From: a bacterium
GTDB taxonomy: Bacteria > Spirochaetota > Leptospiria > Leptospirales > Leptonemataceae
Direction: 5' to 3'
Length of the DNA stretch: 64,000 bases
Assembly (NCBI GenBank): GCA_024742665.1
Contig: JANSYA010000001.1
Location: 758,425 to 822,424, forward strand
The notes under the pieces were generated by a model that saw only the letters and a program-made list of their open reading frames with translations, was not told the DNA's origin and did no database searches. Below, one piece after another: positions 16,677 to 24,792 of the stretch (its first letter is position 1; each line of letters begins with the position of its first letter). Both the position numbers and the translations under genes were made by a program.

Positions 16677-18338
16677 ATGGCAGACACTACCGACGATCGC
16701 TTTCCAGGCCAGGGTGGCAATGGCGGCGAAGACTCCGGCTCCGGTGGAAATCAAGGTCCCGGAGGCAAGGAGCGGTGGGGCACCCGGATCGGCGTTATAT
16801 TCGCGGTGATGGGCAGCGCCATCGGACTCGGCAATTTCCTGCGGTTCCCCGGGCTGGCCGCCGAGTACGGCGGCGGCCACTTCATGATTCCGTACTTCGT
16901 GGCCTTTCTTTTGCTGGGCCTGCCGATCGCCTGGGTCGAGTGGTCGATGGGCCGTCTGGGCGCTCGCAAAGGCTATAATTCCACGCCGGGGATATTTTTC
17001 GCGCTCTGGAAGAATCGTCTTTCGCCGTACTTCGGCGTGCTCGGCCTGATCGTTCCGGTCGGCATCTATATGTACTACGTGTACATCGAGTCCTGGTGTC
17101 TGTACTACGCCTTCGGATACTTAAACGGCGACCTGGCGCTCGGCCGCGATCCTTCGGCTTATGTTGATCTGTTCAACACTTACACTGGTGCCACGCGCAA
17201 CGGGGCGCTCTTTGACGGCGAGCTTGCGCCGGCGGTATATTTTCTGTTGTTTTGTTTTGCGCTGAATTTTGTAATCATCTATCGCGGCTTAAACCGCGGG
17301 ATTGAATTCGTTTCGAAGTACGCGATTCCGATTCTGTTTGTCTGCGCGGTCGGCGTCTTGATTCGCGTGCTGACTCTTGGCACGCCGGACGTCGCGCTGC
17401 CGGATCAGAACGTATTGAACGGTCTGGGGCGTATGTGGAACCCCGGCAAAGACGGCCAGACTTTGCTTGAGTCGCTGGCGAACGCCGAGATCTGGCTGGC
17501 GGCGGCCGGGCAGATCTTCTTTTCGCTTTCGGTCGGCTTCGGAATTATTATCACCTACGCCAGCTACGTTAAAGACAAAGAAGACGTGCTGCTCTCGGGC
17601 ACGACTTCCGCATCGGGCAACCTCTTCGCCGAAGTCGCTCTGGGCGGGATGATCACCATCCCCGCGGCTTTCATCTTTCTCGGGCCTTCGTTCTACGATA
17701 GCGTCGGTTCGACCTTTACTCTGGGTTTTATGACCTTCCCGAATATATTCGCGAATATGCCGCTCGGCAACGTGATGGGTTTTATCTGGTTTATGCTGTT
17801 GTTCGTCGCGGCGATTACCAGCAGCCTCTCGATGCTCCAGCCCGCCATCGCCTTCTTCGAAGAGGGTCTCGGCATGGATCGCCGGGCGTCGACGACCATG
17901 CTCGGTTTTATTACGCTCGTCGGCGCGGGATTCATCGTCTTTTTCTCGGAGGGCTTTAAGGCCCTCGACATCATGGACTTCTGGATCGGCGGCGTGTTTA
18001 TCTACCTGCTGGCGACGATCACCGTGATCATCTTCGGCTGGGGGATCGGCGCGAAAGAAGGCCTGGCAGCCGCCGAGCAGGGTTCGCTCATGCGCGTTCC
18101 CAGAATCTTCGCCTTTATTCTGAAGTGGGTTTCGCCCGTGTATTTGATCGTGGTCTTCGTGGTCTGGATGTATCAGAAGCTGGGCAGCTATGTGGAACTG
18201 ATTCAGACGGACCTGGTGGCCCAGTACACCATGCTGTTCATTCTATTCCTGGTAGTCTTTTTTACGCTGCTGGTGATGACCGCCGTGCGTCGCTGGCGCA
18301 GCGGCGAAAAATTCTCCGAAGATATGGGCCTGAAATGA
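16677..18338 (+). CDS. Sodium-dependent NSS-family amino-acid transporter
   Basis: 553 residues with 11-12 predicted membrane helices. The family signature is in the first helix: GSAIGLGNFLRFPGL, containing the unwound glycine region that binds sodium and substrate, followed by GGGHFMIPYF and GLPIAWVEW. After a 35-residue Gly/Asp-rich N-terminal tail the protein aligns over the whole family length. A later helix (FSLSVGFGIIITYASY) contributes the second substrate site. It imports amino acids with sodium. The gene is followed 46 bases later by a 49-residue membrane peptide that looks like the MetS small subunit, which suggests a MetP-type methionine/alanine carrier. Confidence 0.9.
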   Translation: MADTTDDRFPGQGGNGGEDSGSGGNQGPGGKERWGTRIGVIFAVMGSAIGLGNFLRFPGLAAEYGGGHFMIPYFVAFLLLGLPIAWVEWSMGRLGARKGYNSTPGIFFALWKNRLSPYFGVLGLIVPVGIYMYYVYIESWCLYYAFGYLNGDLALGRDPSAYVDLFNTYTGATRNGALFDGELAPAVYFLLFCFALNFVIIYRGLNRGIEFVSKYAIPILFVCAVGVLIRVLTLGTPDVALPDQNVLNGLGRMWNPGKDGQTLLESLANAEIWLAAAGQIFFSLSVGFGIIITYASYVKDKEDVLLSGTTSASGNLFAEVALGGMITIPAAFIFLGPSFYDSVGSTFTLGFMTFPNIFANMPLGNVMGFIWFMLLFVAAITSSLSMLQPAIAFFEEGLGMDRRASTTMLGFITLVGAGFIVFFSEGFKALDIMDFWIGGVFIYLLATITVIIFGWGIGAKEGLAAAEQGSLMRVPRIFAFILKWVSPVYLIVVFVVWMYQKLGSYVELIQTDLVAQYTMLFILFLVVFFTLLVMTAVRRWRSGEKFSEDMGLK

Positions 18339-18384
18339 CAGGCGACGATAAAGCGCGAGGCATCCGGAGTATACGAGGTACATT

Positions 18385-18534
18385 ATGACGATCGGCGGCT
18401 GGATCATTATGATTTTATCGGTAGGCGGCGTGTCGGCCTTCTTTGGCTGGGCGCTGACGATGGTGCTCACGCGCAAAAGCGATCCCAAAGACCGTTTGCA
18501 CTCGACGCTGGACCGCACTCCGGACAGCGACTGA
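18385..18534 (+). CDS. MetS-type small subunit of the NSS transporter
   Basis: 49 residues. The N-terminal two thirds form a single transmembrane helix (GGWIIMILSVGGVSAFFGWA) and the remainder is a short charged tail (RKSDPKDRLHSTLDR). Size, topology and position directly behind an NSS transporter gene match MetS, the small second subunit that Corynebacterium MetP needs for sodium-coupled methionine and alanine uptake. The upstream CGAGGTACATT offers a weak ribosome-binding site. Confidence 0.75.
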   Translation: MTIGGWIIMILSVGGVSAFFGWALTMVLTRKSDPKDRLHSTLDRTPDSD

Positions 18535-18630
18535 TTATAATACAGACCGCGGGCTGAATTTATGGCCTGCGAAAGATCGAAGCTTCGGCGCGTGCGCTCA
18601 CGCGATGGAGTTTCGCGCCAAGCTGCATTT

Positions 18631-19452
18631 ATGAGAGATCAATCCCAGAAAAACATCCACGTCGAATTTCATAATCTGACTGAGGCGGAACCGGAGGCCG
18701 GACGCATCGCTGTGCTCTATCTGGACAATCCCGATACGAAGAACTCGATGACGCTGGAAATGGGTATGGCCTTTCACGGCGAGCTGCATCGCCTGGCTTC
18801 GGAAGATCCGATGATTCGCGCTCTCGTGATTACCGGCAAAAACGAGGTCTTCTCCAGCGGGGGCGATCTGGCGCTGTTGAAGAGCTTCGCGGAAAAAGAT
18901 CCGGAAGAAAACCAGCGCTACATGGAATCGTTTTATAATCTGTTTCTCGAAGTTCGCAACATGCCGTATCCGGTAATCGCCGCCGTCAACGGCCACGCGA
19001 TCGGCGCGTCTCTGGCGATGGCGATGGCCTGCGACCTGCGCTACTTCGTGCCGGACGCGAAGTACGCTTTCAATTTTGTGCGCCTGGGAATGCATCCCGG
19101 GATGGGATCGAGCTTTCTATTAAAAGAAGTCGCCGGATTGCTCCAGGCCCAGGAACTGCTTTTGACCGGCCGATTTTTTTCCGGCACCGAAGCCGGGAGC
19201 CGCGGACTCTGCCACGGCCTGCATGCCGCCGAGGAAATTCTCGATCGCGCAATCGCGGTGGCCCGGGAAATCGGATCGGCGGCTCCTCAGGCTGTGCGGC
19301 TGGTCAAACGCGGTCTGTACGCGAATCATGCGCTGCCGGAGACCCTGGAGTATGAAGCCCACTCCCAGGCGCAGAATTTCGCGACGAAAGACTATCTGGA
19401 AGGCCTGACGGCTCTCGGGGAAAAACGGCGGCCGATCTTTCGCGATCGTTGA
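18631..19452 (+). CDS. Enoyl-CoA hydratase/isomerase family protein
   Basis: 273 residues from ATG 18631 (an in-frame ATG at 18562 would add 23 Arg/Ser-rich residues that look non-coding). The crotonase fold is clear: an oxyanion-hole loop SSGGDLALLK and a second one NGHAIGASLAMAMACDLRY, then GMHPGMGSSFLL. One glutamate typical of hydratases (in the position equivalent to Glu164) is replaced in the GMHPGMGSS loop, so it may be an isomerase, hydrolase or other crotonase rather than a hydratase. It acts on acyl-CoA in the cytoplasm. It follows the NSS small subunit but has no obvious functional link to it. Confidence 0.8.
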   Translation: MRDQSQKNIHVEFHNLTEAEPEAGRIAVLYLDNPDTKNSMTLEMGMAFHGELHRLASEDPMIRALVITGKNEVFSSGGDLALLKSFAEKDPEENQRYMESFYNLFLEVRNMPYPVIAAVNGHAIGASLAMAMACDLRYFVPDAKYAFNFVRLGMHPGMGSSFLLKEVAGLLQAQELLLTGRFFSGTEAGSRGLCHGLHAAEEILDRAIAVAREIGSAAPQAVRLVKRGLYANHALPETLEYEAHSQAQNFATKDYLEGLTALGEKRRPIFRDR

Positions 19453-19544
19453 CGCCGAAACTTTTGCCGATTGCAGGCGTCTAAATGAACGTCTAATTAT
19501 TTCGACTCTAATATCATCTTTGACTGAACCCAGGACTGCTGGCC

Positions 19545-20681
19545 ATGCCGAAAACCACGCAAACAAAACGCAGCACAGCGCAGAAAACGAAATCCCCCGC
19601 CGCCAAAAAAAGCAGCCCAGCGAACGGGGCCGGCGCGGCGCAGGCGTCACGAAAGTCGGGGGCGGGCGGCGGCCGCGCTCTTGCCGGAAATAAGCTACGC
19701 CTGCTGGGCATCGCCGGCGCGGCGGCGGTATTGCTCGGACTGGGCGCGCTGCTGCTGGTCTGGACGGTCGTGCTGGGCGCGCCCGGAGACGGCGAGCGCA
19801 GCGTGGAATTCGAAGTGCCTTCCGGCGTCGGCGCCTTTCGCGTCGCCCGGGATCTGGAAGATCAGGGCATCATCAGCAGCCCGGACGGCTTTCGCATGTA
19901 TCTGCGCCTGACCGGCAAATCTCAGGCGATTAAAGTCGGCGTCTACGAACTGAACGACGGCATGTCGGCCGGGCAGGTCGCCGATATTCTAACTGAAGGT
20001 CGGGTGCAGTTAACGGGCCTGACCATTCCCGAAGGCTGGACCAATCGCCAGATCGGCGACTACCTGGCCGAGAAGGGCTACGTTCCCGATCGCGCGGCCT
20101 TCTTGAAGATCGCCTCGGACGCGGAGACTCTGAAGAAGTGGGGCATCCCGGACCGTTCTACGGAAGGCTATCTATTCCCCGAGACCTATATGGTCGCGCG
20201 GGGTTCGAGCGCCGAAGTCATTCACGAAGCGATGCTAAAAAACTTCTTTAGAGTGCTCGAAGAAGTCGCCGGTTCGAAAGAGATTACGCCGGAGATTCGT
20301 TCGCGAATCGTGCTCGCTTCGATGGTGGAGCGCGAAGCTGTGCGCGCCGAAGAGCGCCCGATGATGGCGCAGGTCTTCTTAAATCGTCTCGATCAGAATA
20401 TGCGTCTGGAATCGTGCGCGACCATTCAGTACCTCTTCGACCGACCGAAACCGCGGATCTTCGAGCGGGATCTGGAGATCGAATCGCCGTACAATACCTA
20501 CCGGAATCCCGGCCTGCCGCCCGGGCCGATTTCGAATCCCGGGCGCGCGGCGATTGAGGCGGCTTTTGAACCGAAAGCCGGCGATTATTTATTTTTCGTG
20601 CTCAAACCGGACGGCTCGCACCACTTTTCCCGGACCTACGGCGAACATTTGCGGGCGAAAAAGAAGTTTATCGATTCCTGA
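19545..20681 (+). CDS. mltG: Endolytic murein transglycosylase MltG
   Basis: 378 residues. The first 45 are Lys/Ser/Ala/Gly-rich, followed by one transmembrane helix (about 54-77) that anchors the enzyme with its catalytic part in the periplasm. A LysM-like segment (FEVPSGVGAFRVARDLEDQG) precedes the YceG domain. The domain has EGYLFPETY and ASMVEREA, whose Glu262 corresponds to the catalytic Glu of E. coli MltG. It cuts nascent peptidoglycan strands and so limits glycan length. The downstream coiled-coil gene starts 20 bases after its stop and is probably co-transcribed. The family C-terminal HxFxxTYxEH-like end (HHFSRTYGEH) is intact. Confidence 0.93.
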   Translation: MPKTTQTKRSTAQKTKSPAAKKSSPANGAGAAQASRKSGAGGGRALAGNKLRLLGIAGAAAVLLGLGALLLVWTVVLGAPGDGERSVEFEVPSGVGAFRVARDLEDQGIISSPDGFRMYLRLTGKSQAIKVGVYELNDGMSAGQVADILTEGRVQLTGLTIPEGWTNRQIGDYLAEKGYVPDRAAFLKIASDAETLKKWGIPDRSTEGYLFPETYMVARGSSAEVIHEAMLKNFFRVLEEVAGSKEITPEIRSRIVLASMVEREAVRAEERPMMAQVFLNRLDQNMRLESCATIQYLFDRPKPRIFERDLEIESPYNTYRNPGLPPGPISNPGRAAIEAAFEPKAGDYLFFVLKPDGSHHFSRTYGEHLRAKKKFIDS

Positions 20682-20701
20682 GCCCGGCCGATACAGGAAG
20701 G

Positions 20702-21292
20702 GTGAAGACCGCGACGCGTAAGAAATCCTCGAAGAAAGCTCAGGGGCAATCGACCGGCAAGGCATCGACATCATCCAGTGTGAAAATGAAATCCGGCGAA
20801 GACTCAAAATCCCAGTCGAAATCCTCGCAGGGGAAATCTTCTGAAGCGAATGCGCAGCTGACCGACATCGCCGGCCGGCTGGGTGCGCATCTAAAAGAGC
20901 TGGAAAAAGAATATACCACTCTCGAAGCGGAGCTCAAAAAGAAAAAGGAGCTGCGCGCGAAGCTGGAAGAGAAGCGCGCCGCGAATCCCGGTTACAGCGA
21001 CGAGGTCGCCCGCCGTCGCGCAGCCCGCCTGCAGCGTAATATCGATAAGTCCGGCGCCTACGTCAAAAAACAAAGCGCATTCTTACAAAAGGTCAAAGCC
21101 TTTCACGAACGCAACGAGCGCATGCTGGGCATGATCGCCGAACGTCTGGCGGGCCTGGAGCAAGAGCTGCAATCCCCCGACGGGCCGACCCCCGCGGCCC
21201 GCGAACATTTCCAGAATGAGCTGCTGAGCATGCTCGCCGAACTCCAGGAAATGCGAAAAAAACGCGAAAAATTGGTACAAGCGTCGACGTAG
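20702..21292 (+). CDS. Charged coiled-coil protein, unknown function
   Basis: 196 residues from GTG 20702; AGGAAG lies unusually close, so ATG 20786 is an alternative. Residues 1-50 are Lys/Ser/Gln-rich and disordered. Residues 55-195 are almost continuous amphipathic coiled coil (LEKEYTTLEAELKKKKELRAK and similar heptads). No signal peptide or catalytic motif is present. It follows mltG after 20 bases and might help position cell-wall enzymes, but this is only inferred from proximity. Confidence 0.65.
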   Translation: MKTATRKKSSKKAQGQSTGKASTSSSVKMKSGEDSKSQSKSSQGKSSEANAQLTDIAGRLGAHLKELEKEYTTLEAELKKKKELRAKLEEKRAANPGYSDEVARRRAARLQRNIDKSGAYVKKQSAFLQKVKAFHERNERMLGMIAERLAGLEQELQSPDGPTPAAREHFQNELLSMLAELQEMRKKREKLVQAST

Positions 21293-21329
21293 TTCTTTGA
21301 CTCGGGGCTTCACGCCGAGCGACGCGCAA

Positions 21330-21349
21330 CTCTGCACGCCAGTGCAGAG
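21330..21349. terminator. Perfect 8-bp hairpin between convergent genes
   Basis: CTCTGCAC (21330-21337), loop GCCA, GTGCAGAG (21342-21349). It lies between the end of the coiled-coil gene and the end of the PAS-cyclase gene. There is no T tract on either side. The outer word CTCTGC...GCAGAG recurs in the hairpin at 43393-43417. Confidence 0.4.
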
Positions 21350-21388
21350 ACAACAAGCGTCAGCTGAATAGCCTCTGGCTCGGGGCTC

Positions 21389-22450
21389 TTAGCGCAAACC
21401 GTAGACTGTTACCGGTTCCTGCCGGCCGCGCAAGCGCAGTTTTCCCAGACGCTTCAGGCCTTCTTCGAATGAGGCCATGCGCACGGTTTCTTCCGAGACG
21501 AGCACATCGTATTCCACCTGCTTCGTCGATTGTTCCAGACGGGCCGCGACGTTGACTGCGTCGCCCAGTATCGTCGTGCTGAAACGCTTCTCCGATCCGA
21601 CGGTGCCGAGAATCACCTGACCCGAATGCAGGCCGATGCCGATGCGATAGGGCAAGAGGTCCTGCTGCCGACGTTCCTGATTATAAACTGTCAACCCGCC
21701 GAGCATAGCGCGCGCAGCCTGCAGCGCCTGGTTTGCGTCGGGAAAGAGGGCCATGATCGCGTCGCCGATGTATTTGTCGATGACGCCGCCGTGATTTGCG
21801 ATGGCCGGAGTTACGTGTGAATAGAAACGATTCAATTCCTGCATGACGGCGTCCGGGGCCTGCTGTTCCGACATGCCGGTGAAGCCGCGGATATCCGCGA
21901 AGAGTACAGTTACGCCGACCAGCCGCGAATCGCCAAGTTGCGCTTCCGCGATATTTTCGCGTTCCAGGAGGCGCAGAAATTCCGTCGGCACGAATCTCTC
22001 CGAGGCGTGCAGCATGCGTTCCAGGCGATCCTGTAGATTGATCAGCTCGGTGATGTCGTCGCGAATTGCGATGTGTTCGCGGATTATGCCTTCGCCGTCG
22101 ACGATCGGAATCACAGTCGTTTTAACCCAGTAGCTCGAACCGTCTTTCGCCTGGTTTTGAATGATGCCATTCCAGACCTTTGCCGTTTTGATTGTATTCC
22201 ATAGATCATGAAAGGCCGCGGAAGGCATTGCGGGATGGCGAACAATATTGTGACGTTGCCCGATTAATTCGTCCAGGCGGAACTGGGCGACGCGGCAGAA
22301 CTCGTCGTTCGCATACGTTATGAATCCCCGGGGATCCGTCTTGGAAAGGATGGTGCTTTGATCAATTGCGTAGCGGTACTGATGGAGTAAGTCTTCAGCG
22401 GAAATCGCATGTTTGTGATCGCTTTGAATGGGTGAATCTATCGTATTCAA
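21389..22450 (-). CDS. PAS-domain class III adenylate cyclase
   Basis: About 353 residues if translation starts at TTG 22450; an ATG at 22567 would add 39 residues that look non-coding, so the start is uncertain. Near the N-terminus is an Aer-type PAS domain (TDPRGFITYANDEFC, NIVRHPAMP), a type that often senses redox state through FAD. A short coiled coil leads into a class III cyclase domain with both metal aspartates (VLFADIRGF and KYIGDAIMALFP), the adenine-selecting Lys before YIGD and Asp in TTILGDAVNVAAR, and the transition-state Asn/Arg. It should make cAMP. There are no membrane helices. It is the last gene of a minus-strand signalling group. Confidence 0.88.
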   Translation of the reverse strand: MNTIDSPIQSDHKHAISAEDLLHQYRYAIDQSTILSKTDPRGFITYANDEFCRVAQFRLDELIGQRHNIVRHPAMPSAAFHDLWNTIKTAKVWNGIIQNQAKDGSSYWVKTTVIPIVDGEGIIREHIAIRDDITELINLQDRLERMLHASERFVPTEFLRLLERENIAEAQLGDSRLVGVTVLFADIRGFTGMSEQQAPDAVMQELNRFYSHVTPAIANHGGVIDKYIGDAIMALFPDANQALQAARAMLGGLTVYNQERRQQDLLPYRIGIGLHSGQVILGTVGSEKRFSTTILGDAVNVAARLEQSTKQVEYDVLVSEETVRMASFEEGLKRLGKLRLRGRQEPVTVYGLR

Positions 22451-22761
22451 TGTTCGTCGCCTCAGTGCCAGCAGCCTTCTAAATGCGCCCCGTGTGGAAG
22501 GATTACGCCGGCCTCCTGAATATAAGCAACTCATAAGATGGCGCACACTGAAAGTCGCGGTGAACATTCATGAAGAATTTCATAGTCCGCTGAGCGGGTC
22601 TGAAATTTTAGATGCGCGAATGTTTACAATTCTGTGTCATTCGGCGTAGAGCCCCGAACAAGTGTTCGGCGTAGAGCCGTGAGCGAGTGTTCGGCGTGGA
22701 GCCGTGAGTTATTGCCTGGAGAAACGACGGCGGTGGACGAGCGCCCGCCTGCTTCGTGTGA
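22451..22761. other. Intergenic region with 25-bp tandem repeats
   Basis: This 311-base stretch between the two cyclase genes has no convincing gene on either strand. It may include the true N-terminus of the PAS-cyclase (if ATG 22567 is used). Its main content is the three-copy repeat described separately. Confidence 0.6.
22638..22712. repeat. Three tandem copies of a 25-bp unit
   Basis: TTCGGCGTAGAGCC occurs at 22640 and 22665, and with one change (GTGGAGCC) at 22690: an exact 25-base period. Copies two and three also share the sequence up to CGTGAG. The repeat lies downstream of the receiver-cyclase gene and upstream of the PAS-cyclase gene. Confidence 0.85.
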
Positions 22762-23877
22762 TTACATGCTGATCGCGCCGGAGTCGTTGAAACTTTCCAG
22801 AACGTAAACATCTACTGGATCAGCTTTACCGCGGATCGGCATTTTGCCGGCGTCGCGAATTTCCACTTCTTCGCGCACGGCTTCCAGAGTCGCCGCGTCC
22901 ATCACGATATCCGTACCGATGGTCTTCGTCAGGTCCTGCAGGCGCGCCGCGAGATTTACGGGATCGCCGAGCACGGTGTATTCCATGCGACGCCAGGAGC
23001 CGACGTTGCCGGCGAAGATTCGTCCGGTAGCCATACCGATGCCGATGCGTAAAGGTTCGCCGCCGGGCAATTCGATCGCGCCCTGGTCGTTGAAGATTTC
23101 GATGTAGTTGCGCATAAAGGCCGCGGTCTTCACGCAGTTGTAGGCGTCTCTCTCCGTCGGCACCGGGCAGCCGAATGTGGCCAGCAATCCGTCGCCGGTG
23201 AGTTTGTTCACCGAGCCGAGATTTCCGAAAACGATATCCATTAGATCGCTCAGCAGGCTGCTCAGGAAATCCGCGAAGTCCTTCGGATCCATTTTCTCCG
23301 CGATGCCGGTCGAGTTGCGGATGTCCATGAACAGGATCGAAGCGGGCAGATTGCTTCCGCCGAGCTCCGTCGAAATTTCTTCCGAGAGGATTTTCTCGAC
23401 CAGGTCGAAAGAGAAGTATTTTGACAGCAGGCCCTTTTCGCGTTCGAGTTTGGTGTTGAGTTTATGAAGCTGGCGTTTATAATCGAGCAGTTCGAGAGAG
23501 TTTTGAATCTTGAGCGTGAGCTCCGCCATGCGAATCGGCTTCACGATATATTCATTGGCGCCGCTCGACAGGCAGACGATCGTCGTCTCTTCCGTATCGT
23601 CAGTCGACATGATCATCACGGGGATTTCCGCCGTGCGCGCGTCTTCACGAATCGAGCGCAGCACGATCATGCCCGGCGTTTCGGGCAAGTACAAATCCAG
23701 CAGGACCAGGTCCGGAACCCAGTCCTCTAAGATTTTCAGGCCGGCCGAGCCGTCCTCGGCGCCGCGCACCTCGTAGCCCAGCATCGAAACGTACTGACGG
23801 ATTAACGCGAGTTGGTCCGGGTCGTCTTCGATAACCAGAATGCGACTGGTTTGCTTTGAGCTACCGATGCTGATCAT
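22762..23877 (-). CDS. Response-regulator class III adenylate/guanylate cyclase
   Basis: 371 residues. Residues 11-125 are a CheY-like receiver with the acidic pair Asp18/Asp19, phospho-acceptor Asp61 (VLLDLYLPE) and the conserved Lys in VKPIR (113). A coiled coil (126-160) links to a class III cyclase domain with metal aspartates Asp185 (LFMDIRN) and Asp229 (KLTGDGLLATFG), the adenine-selecting Lys225, and TVLGDPVNLAARL. Phosphorylation by an unlinked histidine kinase should control cyclic-nucleotide synthesis. It begins 15 bases after the HDOD gene, so the two are co-transcribed. No cognate kinase is adjacent. Confidence 0.9.
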   Translation of the reverse strand: MISIGSSKQTSRILVIEDDPDQLALIRQYVSMLGYEVRGAEDGSAGLKILEDWVPDLVLLDLYLPETPGMIVLRSIREDARTAEIPVMIMSTDDTEETTIVCLSSGANEYIVKPIRMAELTLKIQNSLELLDYKRQLHKLNTKLEREKGLLSKYFSFDLVEKILSEEISTELGGSNLPASILFMDIRNSTGIAEKMDPKDFADFLSSLLSDLMDIVFGNLGSVNKLTGDGLLATFGCPVPTERDAYNCVKTAAFMRNYIEIFNDQGAIELPGGEPLRIGIGMATGRIFAGNVGSWRRMEYTVLGDPVNLAARLQDLTKTIGTDIVMDAATLEAVREEVEIRDAGKMPIRGKADPVDVYVLESFNDSGAISM

Positions 23878-23892
23878 GGCGAAGCTGCGGGA

Positions 23893-24735
23893 TCAGCCGC
23901 CGACGACCTGCTTATAAAAAGGATGATCCTTGATCATTCCCATGCGCTGTTCGTTGAATTCGCGCTCGATCGTATCAGTGCACTTATAGTATTCCATCAG
24001 CGCGGCTTTGCGCGCCTGGTCGCGTTCGTAGATTTGCAGACCGAGCATTTCCCTGGCCACCAGGCTCGCCAGGGCTGTCAGCCGCACGATGTCGGTGGTA
24101 TCGTTCAGGCGCGCCGCGTCGAAGTTGTGTCCCGAAATAATATCCTGCAGCTGCTGAGGAAGTTTCCAGGTATTGAAGACCGTGCGACCGATCTCTACGT
24201 GGTCGGTCTTGAATTGTTCGCGTTCATGTTCGATAAAATCGACCTTATCGAATTCGGCGAGATCAAGCAGCCGTGAATATTTGCCGCCTTTGTTGATGGC
24301 GAGAATGGTCATGCCGATTTTATGCAGCAGGCCGCCGATGAAGATCTCTTCGCGCATTTCTTTGTGGCCCAGTTTCTGACTTAAATCCTGGGCGACCAGA
24401 GCGGTTACGATCGGCAGTTCCTGCAAGAATCGATTCAGCAGATCGCCTTTGATGTTCATGCTCAGACTCTTCGTCGAAAGCAGAATCACCAGGTTTTTAA
24501 CGGTTTTGAGGCCCAAAAGAGTAATCGCGTCGCGGAGGGTTTTAATCTTTCCCGAGCGGCCGTAAAAGGCTGAATTGGAGATACGTAGAATTTCTGCGCT
24601 GACGCCCTTGTCCGGACTGACGATCTGCTCCATGCTGTAGCTGCTCGCGTCCATCGAGTCGGGATCGTACTGCATGATCTGGATGGCGACCATGGAAAGG
24701 GGCGGAATGCGTGTCTCTGTGAAATCGTCTTTCAT
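23893..24735 (-). CDS. HDOD-domain signalling protein
   Basis: 280 residues, essentially one HDOD domain. The typical motifs are present: IPPLSMVAIQIMQ, the ISNSAFYGRSGKIKTLRDAITLLGL helix pair (shown here in parts) and GGLLHKIGMTILA, where a phosphohydrolase would have the HD metal ligands. HDOD proteins are non-enzymatic adaptors in chemotaxis, second-messenger and stress pathways. It sits upstream of the receiver-cyclase gene in the same transcript, which suggests a shared pathway. The start is the ATG at 24735. Confidence 0.88.
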   Translation of the reverse strand: MKDDFTETRIPPLSMVAIQIMQYDPDSMDASSYSMEQIVSPDKGVSAEILRISNSAFYGRSGKIKTLRDAITLLGLKTVKNLVILLSTKSLSMNIKGDLLNRFLQELPIVTALVAQDLSQKLGHKEMREEIFIGGLLHKIGMTILAINKGGKYSRLLDLAEFDKVDFIEHEREQFKTDHVEIGRTVFNTWKLPQQLQDIISGHNFDAARLNDTTDIVRLTALASLVAREMLGLQIYERDQARKAALMEYYKCTDTIEREFNEQRMGMIKDHPFYKQVVGG

Positions 24736-24792
24736 ATCATTATCCGGCGCTTGCTTCTGGACACTGATAGCATCCCGCCGCCGAGAAAAAAG

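Noticed and set aside
22638..22712. Short CRISPR array
   Set aside because: The 25-base units are directly adjacent with no spacers, and no cas genes are present.
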